A stretch of DNA of 38,016 nucleotides, taken from an uncultured Clostridia bacterium. GTDB taxonomy: Bacteria > Bacillota > Clostridia > TANB77 > CAG-508. Shown here in pieces: positions 16,912 through 24,166 of the stretch. Made by a program: the position numbers and the translations under genes. The stretch's first letter is position 1, and every line of letters begins with the position of its first letter. Under the pieces are notes generated by a model, which made no database searches, was not told where the DNA came from, and saw nothing but the letters and a program-made list of their open reading frames with translations. The stretch lies in contig CANPZT010000002.1 in NCBI GenBank assembly GCA_947589135.1, positions 1 to 38,016 of the forward strand, given 5' to 3'.

Positions 16912-18126
16912 TTATTTAAAATAGTCTTCTGGGTTAGCAAAATTCCCATTTATTCTTATTTCAAAGTGTGCATGAGGACCTGTTGAATAACCAGTTGAAC
17001 CAACTTTTAATACAGCTTGTCCTTGTGTTACTATTTGATTTGTCTTTACTAATATTTCGCTGCCATGAGCATATAAAGTTACTATTCCATTTCCATGATC
17101 TATCATAACCATATTTCCATAAGCAGAATTGTAAGCAGCTTTTATTACTACTCCATCTGCCATAGCAACAAACTTTGCTCCGAATTGGTGCTGATATATC
17201 AGTACCACTATGCAATTTATATACACCGAGTTATTGGATGTGTTCTCATACCAAAATGAGATGTTATAGTTGTATATCCAGGTATTGGCCAAGTAAACAT
17301 ACCGAGTAGGAACCAAACCTTTTCCATCTGTTATAATTGTGTCAGAAGAAGAACTCCCTTGTAACCACGATGTATTTTCTTCTCCTTCATAATAACCATT
17401 AGAAGCCTGAATAATAACTTGTACATCTATATCAATATCATCTTGCCTAATATGTAATTTATTTTTTAAGAATTTTTCTAATCTTTCATATTGTTTTCCT
17501 ATTAGTTCTTCATTTGTAAATACTTTTTTTGTAACTTTAGTATTGTCTTTTTCAATTGTTTTTTCTTCATAATTATATTTATAATGTCCCATAATTGTAT
17601 CGCTTTCTACTAATATATATGCCGTTTCTTCTTTATTAGATATACTTTCTTTTCCATTTTCATCTTTTGTTATTGTTTCTGTTTTTATTTGCATTTTTTC
17701 ATATTTAAAGGTGCTTTCAAAATTTGATGCAATTTCATTTAATAGCATTTCGTTAATCTTTGTATTATCTGTCATGTTTTGAAAAGCCATAATAGCATAT
17801 AAATGCGACCATTGTATCTCTTTATCAGTTTCTCTACTATCTATATCAAGTAAATAGTTTGTTAATTCATTATCTTTATAATTATGACATGTATTTAAAT
17901 ATTCTGATTTTTGTATGCATTTTTCTTTTAATTGCAATTGTTCTGGTGTCATTAAAGAATTATCACTTTGAACTTCTTGTATAAAAATAGCATCTATTAT
18001 GCTACAAATAGCAAAAAATAATAAAGCTATGATTAAAATAAAAGGTAAAAATGGCTTTATTGCCTTAAAGACTATTTTCTTTACTTTTTGTTTAGCCTTA
18101 CTTTTAGCCTTATCCTTTAGGTTCAT
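16912..18126 (-). CDS. M23 peptidase of the conjugation machine, three +1 frameshifts within 123 nt
   Basis: A basic N terminus and one membrane helix (FLPFILIIALLFFAICSIIDAIF) precede a helical stalk and a C-terminal M23 domain that opens the peptidoglycan for the pore. The uninterrupted 404-aa frame looks intact, but residues ~275-320 are nonsense. Skipping the C of three CGGs (plus 17304, 17228, 17182) gives TGMFTWPIPGYTTITSHFG, then MRTHPITGVYKLHSGTDIS, then APIGAKFVAMADG. This restores the Zn-binding H-x(3)-D motif (HSGTD); HAHFE is downstream in either frame. Three shifts return to the original frame. The ATG at 18126 overlaps the virB6 stop by 17 nt, with AGGTGAT upstream. Confidence 0.9.
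   Translation of the reverse strand: MNLKDKAKSKAKQKVKKIVFKAIKPFLPFILIIALLFFAICSIIDAIFIQEVQSDNSLMTPEQLQLKEKCIQKSEYLNTCHNYKDNELTNYLLDIDSRETDKEIQWSHLYAIMAFQNMTDNTKINEMLLNEIASNFESTFKYEKMQIKTETITKDENGKESISNKEETAYILVESDTIMGHYKYNYEEKTIEKDNTKVTKKVFTNEELIGKQYERLEKFLKNKLHIRQDDIDIDVQVIIQASNGYYEGEENTSWLQGSSSSDTIITDGKGLVPTRYVYLANTWIYNYNISFWYENTSNNSVYINCIVVLIYQHQFGAKFVAMADGVVIKAAYNSAYGNMVMIDHGNGIVTLYAHGSEILVKTNQIVTQGQAVLKVGSTGYSTGPHAHFEIRINGNFANPEDYFK
17180..17182 (-). other. CGG +1 frameshift site, M23 site 3
   Basis: Minus-strand TCA GCA CCA ATT [C] GGA GCA AAG. It restores APIGAKFVAMADG, the normal M23 stretch after HSGTD. Confidence 0.9.
17226..17228 (-). other. CGG +1 frameshift site, M23 site 2
   Basis: Minus-strand CCA ATA ACT [C] GGT GTA TAT. 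It leads into YKLHSGTD, so the catalytic-zinc His and Asp exist only in the shifted reading. Confidence 0.9.
17302..17304 (-). other. CGG +1 frameshift site, M23 site 1
   Basis: Minus-strand GTT CCT ACT [C] GGT ATG TTT. It leads into FTWPIPG, the typical start of M23 domains in mobile-element peptidases. Confidence 0.88.
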
Positions 18127-19594
18127 TTTTATCACCTATTTTCTTTATAGCTTTATCGCTATTTATTTTATTAACATATTCTGTATTATCAAATTTTCTT
18201 CTACTATCATATAAAGATTTGTTGTAATTACCTTCTACCATTCTTGATCCTATATCTAAGTATGCTTTTGTAACATTTAACCCTGTTTTAGCAACTTTTC
18301 CAATAGATGATTTGTAATTATTTTCATTATTTGATGTAAACTCTTTATTTTCTCTAGTTAGTGTCGGTTTTGATATCGTTAAGTTATCTTTTTGTTTTGG
18401 AATAACATTTCTAATTGGATTTATATTTCCGTTATAATCTTTTTCATCACTTAAATTTATACTTGGATTAATAACATTCTTTGCTCTAGTAACGAATCCT
18501 TTTAAAGCACTATTATTATTGTTATTATTGCTATTTGTATTTTCTGTCTTTATATTTGATGTTGGAGAATTAAACTGTTCTCTTATTGCACTTATGCCAT
18601 AGCCAAGCATAGAACCCATTCCTACCACACGATTTGCCATTTGTTCATTATCTATCCCTGCAATCCTTGAAGTTAAATTTTGTAAACAATTTTGTAAAGC
18701 ATCAGCAATAGGAAGAATCATCATCGCCCAAATAAGTGAAATAGCCCAACCTCCACCACTTGGTAAAAATGCTAAATATATAAGAAATAGAAAACAATAT
18801 ATAAATTGCATAAAAATATTCATAATAATTTGTCCTGCCCAAATACTAGCAGCAGTAACATTTTTATTAATAATCCAAAGTCCACATGCAACTGGAGTAA
18901 ATATGGTAAAAATAATAATAGTAAATTGTCTTACAATAAATTTAATATTTAATTTCACAAATAAATATATAAACATTGCAATTACTAGAGCTGTTGCGAT
19001 TGCATTTCCTGTCTTTATACTTGTTAGCATACTATTTCCTAATAACCCATCAAGCGATCCGTGAGATGCAGTTACTAATAAATGGACCAATCCATTATTA
19101 AAAAATAATAGAAATCTAATAAAAAAAGGCGCTAAAAATATTGCTACTCCTCCAAAACATAGTCTTAATAAGCTTTCTTTTGCTTCATTTTTTCTTGCAG
19201 TATTCATACCAGCATATATTATTTTGTATGCTAAAATAAAAACTGCTAATAATATCAAACTACCAGATATAATTGCAAAAATTTTGTACCAATCCATTGT
19301 CTTTTTCCACAATTCTTCAGTAAATGGGGATAAGTCATCATTCTCTGTATTATTATTGAATATTAACTCATCATAATTTTTAAAACCTACATTTGCAGTT
19401 TCCCCAGTAGTAAAGTCAAATACTGTTTGTGCAATTCCACCAATACATTCTGCAATTATTTTTTCAAATAAAGAGCCATCTTCCTTTTTTATTTGATCTT
19501 TAAATTTAACTTCATTACTTTCGCCAAAGCAAATAGGAGATAAGAAAAAAAGAATTGCAATTATAATTGCACAACTTTTCAATATTTTTTTCAA
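18110..19594 (-). CDS. virB6: VirB6/TrbL-like polytopic mating-pore protein
   Basis: About 494 aa from the TTG at 19594, which has AGGAGGG upstream; the GTG at 19618 would put the RBS inside the gene. A signal-type N terminus (SCAIIIAILFFLSPICFG) is followed by at least six membrane helices between ~110 and ~330, including YKIFAIISGSLILLAVFILAY, LCFGGVAIFLAPFFIRFLLFF and TALVIAMFIYLFVKL. The segment FTIIIFTIFTPVACGLWII follows, and after it a hydrophilic N/S/T/K-rich cytoplasmic tail. This architecture matches VirB6-like inner-membrane channel proteins of Gram-positive T4SS. It sits between virB4 and the M23 peptidase gene, the usual place. It contains no in-frame CGG, unlike both neighbours. 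Confidence 0.8.
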   Translation of the reverse strand: MKKILKSCAIIIAILFFLSPICFGESNEVKFKDQIKKEDGSLFEKIIAECIGGIAQTVFDFTTGETANVGFKNYDELIFNNNTENDDLSPFTEELWKKTMDWYKIFAIISGSLILLAVFILAYKIIYAGMNTARKNEAKESLLRLCFGGVAIFLAPFFIRFLLFFNNGLVHLLVTASHGSLDGLLGNSMLTSIKTGNAIATALVIAMFIYLFVKLNIKFIVRQFTIIIFTIFTPVACGLWIINKNVTAASIWAGQIIMNIFMQFIYCFLFLIYLAFLPSGGGWAISLIWAMMILPIADALQNCLQNLTSRIAGIDNEQMANRVVGMGSMLGYGISAIREQFNSPTSNIKTENTNSNNNNNNSALKGFVTRAKNVINPSINLSDEKDYNGNINPIRNVIPKQKDNLTISKPTLTRENKEFTSNNENNYKSSIGKVAKTGLNVTKAYLDIGSRMVEGNYNKSLYDSRRKFDNTEYVNKINSDKAIKKIGDKNEPKG

Positions 19595-19600
19595 ATTATT

Positions 19601-19620
19601 CCCTCCTATGAAGGGCACTA
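19601..19620 (-). promoter_or_regulatory. CCCTTCA element overlapping the virB6 RBS
   Basis: On the minus strand CCCT lies close upstream of, and can pair with, the AGGG of the ribosome binding site AGGAGGG, with TTCATAGG between them. It shares the CCCTTCA word with the hairpins before spoVG, the RusA-like gene and virB2. Confidence 0.4.
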
Positions 19621-19647
19621 AATTTTTTAAATTATCACTATATTATT

Positions 19648-21475
19648 TTAAGTAAATACAAAATTTTTCTCATAATCTGTAATTACAAACTTAATAGCTG
19701 TAACACTATTATTAAGACTTATTACGCATTCTCCAGGACTTGCAGTAGTTAGAAAATTCTTCGTTCCTTCAGATAAGTTAAAGAATTCTACAACGCCATC
19801 TACAGAGCCAGGAGACTGTTTAAATAAATATCTAGTAGAACAAATATTAATAATTGTTTTTCCGTTCTTCACAAGATAAAAACTCATCAATAAATTGACT
19901 ACCAATAAACAATGGTACATTATATTTTCTACCTCTACGAGCCACATTTACTAAAAATTCTGCTGATTCTTGATATTTTAAAAACAACCAGGCTTCATCA
20001 CAAACAATTATCTTTCTTTTTTCTCTATTTCTTAATACAAATTTTTGCCATACCCAAGTAAGTATAACAAAAGAGGCATATAATTTTGTAAATTCATCTT
20101 TTATTTCAGACATATCAAAATTAATAATCTCTGCATCTGATGTAATTTTACTTTCACAATCAAAAATTCCTAAAGAATTACCACGAAGAAAAGGAACTAA
20201 CAATTCTGCAAGTTCGTTACAATTATTTCTTTCTTTTAATTTTTTTTGAAAGTCAGTTAAAGTTGGCATTTTTTTTGGAATCTTCCCTATAACATATTTT
20301 CCATTATCAAGTTTTCCACCTTTTTTTTCGAAAAGAGAATCAACATCAGTTGTAATTCCGTCTTTCTGCATATAATTGATTTACTATAATTTCTATTTCA
20401 GTAATTTCTGTTCCATTTAAAGTTCTACCCATATAATTTCTACATATAGTAGCTATTAAAGCTCTTATTTCTGCTACTTTATCCAATATATTTAAAAATT
20501 GTTTATTTCCTTTAGTATCCGGTTCTAATTCAAATGGGTTTATTCCAGCACTTTCTCCGTTGAGTAATTTTTATTACTTTTCCTCCAAGCATTTTTGTAA
20601 GGTTTGTGTATTCTCCGTTCTACATCTATAAAAAAAGCACCACATCCAGTAGTTGCAATATTTCTTGCCGTCAATGTTTTTAATGCTACACTTTTTCCAC
20701 CACCACTTGTACCACAAATAAATACATGTGGATTTGGAAGAGCCGGAGGTCCTATAAATGTATCAATATATATAGGAGCATTTGTGTATATATTTCTACC
20801 TATAAAAATTCCCTTATCATGTGAAAGATTTGGATTAGAAATAGGAATTAAAGTTGCAATTCCACCAGCTACCATATTACGTTCATAATTATTAATAGGA
20901 ATTTCTCCAATAGGTAACATAGTTTTTAAACCTTCTAATTGTCTGAATGTTAATGTTCTTATCATTGCTGTTTTTTTGTTTAATTCACTTTCTAATATCT
21001 TTGTTTTTTCATTTAATTCTGATAAACTTTCAGCATTTAATGTAATAAATATTGTTGCAAAAAATAATTTATCTTGATTTGTTTGTATTAACATTCGCAA
21101 TTCTTCTAAGTCTCCTATTTGCTTTTCTAACTCTGGCAAATGCAATATATTACCCTGTCTTGAATATGTTGTATACTCTGATTGGCTCTGTACTAACTTT
21201 CTAGTTAATTGATTAATAATATTACCATTAATAGAAGGTTCAATTTTTACAGAAATATTTATATCTCCTATATTAAATAAATCATCTAACCAACTAACCC
21301 AAGTTTGTTCTGGATATATTGTCATTACAAATATTCTAGAATATTTATTATATCCTAAACATAGATAATCACTTTTTTCTTGTAAAGTATCAGGTAAAAG
21401 TAAATCCATAATATTTGGTACATTATTAAAAATATTGATGTTTTTTTTATTTCGCTTTTTGCTTTTTCCCAACAT
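19648..21475 (-). CDS. virB4: VirB4/TraE-type conjugation ATPase, requires four +1 frameshifts
   Basis: The main ATPase powering pore assembly and transfer, cytoplasmic at the membrane. It is about 607 aa after correction. The N-terminal domain (~1-240) ends with IGPPALPNPHVFICGTSGGGKS (Walker A), followed by GCGAFFIDVEGEYTNL, ITQGESAGINPFELEP, LYAERGITTDVDSLFEKK, IIVCDEAW (Walker B), the GRKYNVPLFIGSQ region and SCEEGKTIINICSTRYLFKQS. The plain translation is three overlapping fragments, each ending soon after an in-frame CGG. Skipping the C at plus 20617, 20559, 20360 and 19864 gives one protein with every family motif in order. The first two sites are only 58 nt apart. The start ATG at 21475 has AAGGAGG and overlaps the preceding gene by 29 nt. 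Confidence 0.92.
19862..19864 (-). other. CGG +1 frameshift site, virB4 site 4
   Basis: Minus-strand TGT GAA GAA [C] GGA AAA ACA ATT ATT. It restores EEGKTIINI. The zero frame meets TAA four codons after the CGG. Confidence 0.9.
20358..20360 (-). other. CGG +1 frameshift site, virB4 site 3
   Basis: Minus-strand TAT GCA GAA AGA [C] GGA ATT ACA ACT GAT. It restores LYAERGITTDVDSL, a conserved VirB4 stretch. The zero frame stops at TGA four codons after the CGG. Confidence 0.9.
20557..20559 (-). other. CGG +1 frameshift site, virB4 site 2
   Basis: Minus-strand AAA ATT ACT CAA [C] GGA GAA AGT GCT. It restores ITQGESAGINPFE. It is only meaningful after the shift at 20617 has already occurred. 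Confidence 0.9.
20615..20617 (-). other. CGG +1 frameshift site, virB4 site 1
   Basis: Minus-strand ATA GAT GTA GAA [C] GGA GAA TAC ACA. It restores FIDVEGEYTNL just after the Walker A segment. Confidence 0.9.
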
Positions 21476-22169
21476 ATAAATTTTTTCCTCCTTCCTTTAA
21501 TGAACTAATATTTAAATTAGAATTTTTATTTAATTCTCTGTAAATTAAGTTATATAATTCATTTTCATCTAATATGTCACACACAATTTTTGCTCTTATT
21601 AGACTACCTCTAAAAGATGTAGATCTTCGGTTTAATTCTTCTATTGCATCTTTATATAATCCATCATAGCTTATAATTGCATAGTTTTTTACAACAGAAA
21701 TAGTCCTATTTTCCATTAAACTTTCTAAATATTTTATTAGATATTCTTTGTAATTCTGTATTTTAAAATTTTTTGAATTATTTTGCTTTATCAATGATAT
21801 TGCTTTACTTGTATCTATATACTCTGTTGTAGAAAAAAATTGAATTGGATAATCTATTGCTAGAGCTGTTTGAATTAAGATATTTTCTATAGAATCTTGT
21901 TCACTATTTGATAACATATTATAGTCTATATTTCCTAATTTGATTATACTTGAATATCTATTACCAAGGCATATGATATTATCTTTAATTTTAATTTGTA
22001 GAATATCTGACAATTGCTTTTTAGTTTTTTTAGTCTTCTTTTCTTTTTCTTCTTGCTTATAGTTTTGTTTTATTTCATAATTGATATTTTTCTTTTTACG
22101 ATTTAGATACAATGCAGTTCCTATAATAAATAAAACACTTAGTACTAAAAATACTATCATTAATATCAT
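21447..22169 (-). CDS. membrane-anchored VirB4-associated transfer protein
   Basis: 240 aa. An N-terminal membrane helix (LMIVFLVLSVLFIIGTALYL) and a very basic stretch (EEKEKKTKKTKKQ) precede a soluble domain (~60-225). That domain resembles the N-terminal part of VirB4-like proteins: IICLGNRYSSIIKLGNIDYN, then IQTALAIDYPIQFFST. Proteins of this type lie between prgI and virB4 in clostridial ICEs. It overlaps prgI by 4 nt and virB4 by 29 nt, so the three are translationally coupled. Its precise role is unknown. Confidence 0.6.
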   Translation of the reverse strand: MILMIVFLVLSVLFIIGTALYLNRKKKNINYEIKQNYKQEEKEKKTKKTKKQLSDILQIKIKDNIICLGNRYSSIIKLGNIDYNMLSNSEQDSIENILIQTALAIDYPIQFFSTTEYIDTSKAISLIKQNNSKNFKIQNYKEYLIKYLESLMENRTISVVKNYAIISYDGLYKDAIEELNRRSTSFRGSLIRAKIVCDILDENELYNLIYRELNKNSNLNISSLKEGGKNLYVGKKQKAK

Positions 22170-22456
22170 TTACAACACCTCTCATATACAAAATTTTTCT
22201 TACGAAATAGATATTTAATTGCATAAAAAAAGAACTTATCAAAGTTCTGCTCATTAATTTTTAAAAATGCACACAATAAGAAAAATATTGAGAATATAGA
22301 AATAAATATAACTTTAATAATTATATTTATTGGAATCGTTAAAACTATTAAAGATGATGCACTAATCATTAGGTATAAAACTTGTCTTAAACTTAAATAT
22401 CCTCCAAATATTTTTTCTTCTCTTTTAATATCAAAGGGAATTTTAAAAACTCTCAT
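22166..22456 (-). CDS. PrgI family (VirB3-like) membrane protein
   Basis: 96 aa. Opens with VFKIPFDIKREEKIFGGYLSLRQ, the PrgI-family signature, followed by two membrane helices (VLYLMISASSLIVLTIPINII and KVIFISIFSIFFLLCAFL) and the hydrophilic tail. It takes the VirB3 position next to VirB4 in Gram-positive T4SS. AGGAGGCG lies before the ATG. The stop overlaps the next start. Confidence 0.88.
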   Translation of the reverse strand: MRVFKIPFDIKREEKIFGGYLSLRQVLYLMISASSLIVLTIPINIIIKVIFISIFSIFFLLCAFLKINEQNFDKFFFYAIKYLFRKKNFVYERCCK

Positions 22457-22467
22457 GCTATCGCCTC

Positions 22468-22855
22468 CTAACTGCCTAATAAGTTACCAGAATTATTAGT
22501 TGCAATATTTATTATTATACCTGCAATAATAAGAGATGCACCAAGTATTACACCTCCTCCACAAATCCAAGCTAAGCTTCCAATACTCTCGGCTCTTTTT
22601 TGTGGGTTATTTGCATTTGCAATCATCTTTATTGCTGCTATTACAATACTTGCAAAAATTAATACACCTCCGTAAAGGCATTGCAATACTTGTAATAACT
22701 CTCTTTATATTGTCTGTTGCAGTTTGTACTTCAGCCGTTCCTATTCCTGCATCAACTGCAAGACACATATTGCATTTAATTGCAACTAGAGTAATTGCAG
22801 TTCCTATTGTAGATAATTTTTTAATTATCTTTTTGTTACTTTTTGTTAAATTCAT
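22468..22855 (-). CDS. virB2: VirB2/TrbC-like pilin subunit, requires one +1 frameshift
   Basis: About 128 aa after correction. A signal-like N terminus (LSTIGTAITLVAIKCNMCLA) is followed by a helix pair as in TrbC/VirB2 pilins: DNIKRVITSIAMPLGGVLIFASIVIAAIKM and GSLAWICGGGVILGASLIIAGIIINIA with NPQKRAES between them. Plain translation breaks in the first helix at MPL; skipping the extra C (plus 22672) gives MPLGGVLIF. The fragment that starts later (22686) lacks the signal sequence. AGGAGGATAAT lies just after a hairpin. It is the first structural gene of the T4SS block. Confidence 0.85.
22670..22672 (-). other. CGG +1 frameshift site, virB2
   Basis: Minus-strand GCA ATG CCT TTA [C] GGA GGT GTA TTA. 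It restores AMPLGGVLIFAS inside the first membrane helix. Confidence 0.88.
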
Positions 22856-22870
22856 AACATTATCCTCCTA

Positions 22871-22897
22871 TACGATTATTTTTGAAGGGAAATCGTA
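22871..22897 (-). promoter_or_regulatory. hairpin with TCCCTTCAAAAAT loop abutting the virB2 RBS
   Basis: A 7-bp perfect stem (TACGATT / AATCGTA on the plus strand) with a 13-nt loop; AGGAGG follows directly on the minus strand. The loop word matches the spoVG and RusA-gene hairpins. Confidence 0.55.
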
Positions 22898-22914
22898 ATA
22901 GAAAAGCACTTTAC

Positions 22915-23163
22915 TTATGTCATATTCTTAAAATATACAAAAATATATGGTAGAGCTAAAAAAAGTATAATTCCTATCAATAAACTTGGTATAACAATTA
23001 AGAATTTTGACTTTATCTTTTGTGATTTTATCAAACATCCTATTGCAAGTATAACTAAAGATATGATAAGCATTATTGCAAGTATTGTTATGATTACTTT
23101 AAAACTTACAAAAAAGATGGAAGATACGATATTTTCAAAGTTATTCATATAATCATCTAACAT
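22915..23163 (-). CDS. small two-helix membrane protein
   Basis: 82 aa with two membrane helices (FVSFKVIITILAIMLIISLVILAI and FLIVIPSLLIGIILFLALPYIF) separated by a basic loop (KSQKIKSK). I do not recognise a family. Its place before virB2 and its shape suggest a transfer-pore accessory. AAGGAGA lies at good spacing before the ATG. Confidence 0.65.
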   Translation of the reverse strand: MLDDYMNNFENIVSSIFFVSFKVIITILAIMLIISLVILAIGCLIKSQKIKSKFLIVIPSLLIGIILFLALPYIFVYFKNMT

Positions 23164-23177
23164 AGATTTTCTCCTTT

Positions 23178-23876
23178 TTAGGTACTATTATTTGTATATT
23201 TGTTAATTATTGATCTTTTATAATAATTCAGTAAATCATCAGGCAAATGTTCTTGGGCCAATATATATAAATTCAATAATGATTCTCTTTGTACTTGTAA
23301 AAGTAAATACCTAAATTCACTATTATACAAATCAAATAATATATAAATAATGTCTTTTAGCATCTTTATTTTCTCTGGTTGCATAATTGATAAAATTTCT
23401 TTTTTATAAAGAAAATCCAATTGTTTTAAGATAACATAGAATTTTTTAGGAATTTTTTTGCTATTATTTATAATTAAAACAAATAATTCATCAATATTAT
23501 ATTTTATATTATTATCCTGTATATTTTTATACATAGGGTATGTACTTTTATATACATAGGGGTATGTATTTTTTTGTACATAGGGGGTATCATTAATATA
23601 AATTCTTCTTTCTTTTATTTCTTTTGTCTCTGTTTTTATGAGTTCCACACATATATATCCCAACTTTTCTAAATGAGAAATCCATTGTGACACAGTGTGA
23701 GGATTAACATTATATAAATTTGAAAAGTATTTATTTTTCGCAAAACAATAGCCCATTCGATTTGTCAAGGATGTAATTTCTCCATAAATTAATTTTTCTG
23801 CTGGTTTTAATCTATTGTCATACCTAATAGTAGCCGGAATGACTGAATAATAACTAATTTGATTTTCTTCATTCAT
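23178..23876 (-). CDS. helix-turn-helix replication-initiator-like protein
   Basis: 232 aa from the ATG at 23876, which has AAGGAGGTAATA upstream; the longer frame to 23918 would bury this RBS. The N-terminal ~95 residues match the HTH_36/Rep_N type: VIPATIRYDNRLKPAEKLIYGEI, then SLTNRMGYCFAKNKYFSNLYNVNPHTVSQWISHLEKLGYI. A repeat-coded stretch follows (DTPYVQKN, TYPYVYKS, TYPMYKN), then an all-helical C terminus. Its DNA contains three palindromic repeats, as in theta-type rep genes that carry their own origin. A role in ICE replication or operon control is plausible. It overlaps the preceding DUF3789 gene by 8 nt. Confidence 0.7.
   Translation of the reverse strand: MNEENQISYYSVIPATIRYDNRLKPAEKLIYGEITSLTNRMGYCFAKNKYFSNLYNVNPHTVSQWISHLEKLGYICVELIKTETKEIKERRIYINDTPYVQKNTYPYVYKSTYPMYKNIQDNNIKYNIDELFVLIINNSKKIPKKFYVILKQLDFLYKKEILSIMQPEKIKMLKDIIYILFDLYNSEFRYLLLQVQRESLLNLYILAQEHLPDDLLNYYKRSIINKYTNNST
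23530..23591. repeat. three direct repeats, each a TACATA-Gn-TATGTA palindrome (n=3,4,5)
   Basis: Copies start near 23530, 23553 and 23577, about 23-24 bp apart. The centres are GGG, GGGG and GGGGG. The first two are perfect palindromes; the third degenerates after TAT. They lie within the HTH gene and are iteron-like. Confidence 0.75.
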
Positions 23877-23991
23877 TATTACCTCCTTCATTTTCAATAT
23901 GCTTATCTGCTTTTGCACCTACTAAAATGCAGGCATATAAAAAGAGGCTAATATTAGCCCCAACAATTAAACCTATAATAAATTGTATCAT
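23869..23991 (-). CDS. DUF3789-like 40-aa membrane protein
   Basis: MIQFIIGLIVGANISLFLYA is followed by CILVGAKADKHIE and a short polar tail. One membrane helix at the N terminus and this start are typical of the DUF3789 family, which is frequent in Firmicutes mobile elements. AGGTAAAAGA lies before the ATG, and the TGA overlaps the next start (ATGAATGA). Function unknown. It is probably the first gene of the minus-strand operon. Confidence 0.7.
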   Translation of the reverse strand: MIQFIIGLIVGANISLFLYACILVGAKADKHIENEGGNNE

Positions 23992-24024
23992 TCTTTTACC
24001 TCCAAAAATAATGTTTATATTTAA

Positions 24025-24166
24025 GGGGAATTTTTTTTATGCTCTGGGGGAATTTTTGCTATATGTAAAAGTGCTTAAAATAAACATTTTTTGTAATTAT
24101 AATATATTTTTTATTTTTTCCCCCGAATTTCCCCCCGAGTTTAAAAATTTTTCCCCTTATTTCCCC
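24025..24166. repeat. array of G-run/C-run boxes in the gap upstream of the ICE operon
   Basis: The 340-bp gap 23992-24330 has no gene I can support. It holds two plus-strand GGGGAATTTTT boxes (24025, 24046) and, about 70 bp further right, four C-run boxes (24120, 24131, 24153, 24163) with the same flanks inverted (TTTTTCCCC, AATTTCCCC). The arrangement is roughly dyad-symmetric around an A+T core containing ATTATAAT-like sequence. Probably an operator, promoter or origin region for the operon. Confidence 0.5.

Noticed and set aside
16961..17215. Separate 84-aa ORF starting MHSGTDISAPI
   Set aside because: It is the shifted-frame part of the M23 peptidase carrying the HSGTD motif, not an independent gene.
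4480..22672. The 12 frame breaks as ordinary sequencing or assembly errors
   Set aside because: None is in a homopolymer, all are the same inserted base in the same CGG context, and none occurs in over 13 kb of host genes on the same contig. Raw reads should still be checked.
4480..22672. CGG reassigned to another amino acid (as known in some lineages)
   Set aside because: A plain reassignment would keep the zero frame. Here the zero frame gives stops or nonsense after each CGG, while the +1 frame gives conserved motifs.
23530..23591. CRISPR array
   Set aside because: Only three short palindromic copies with ~8-bp gaps inside a coding gene; no spacers and no cas genes.
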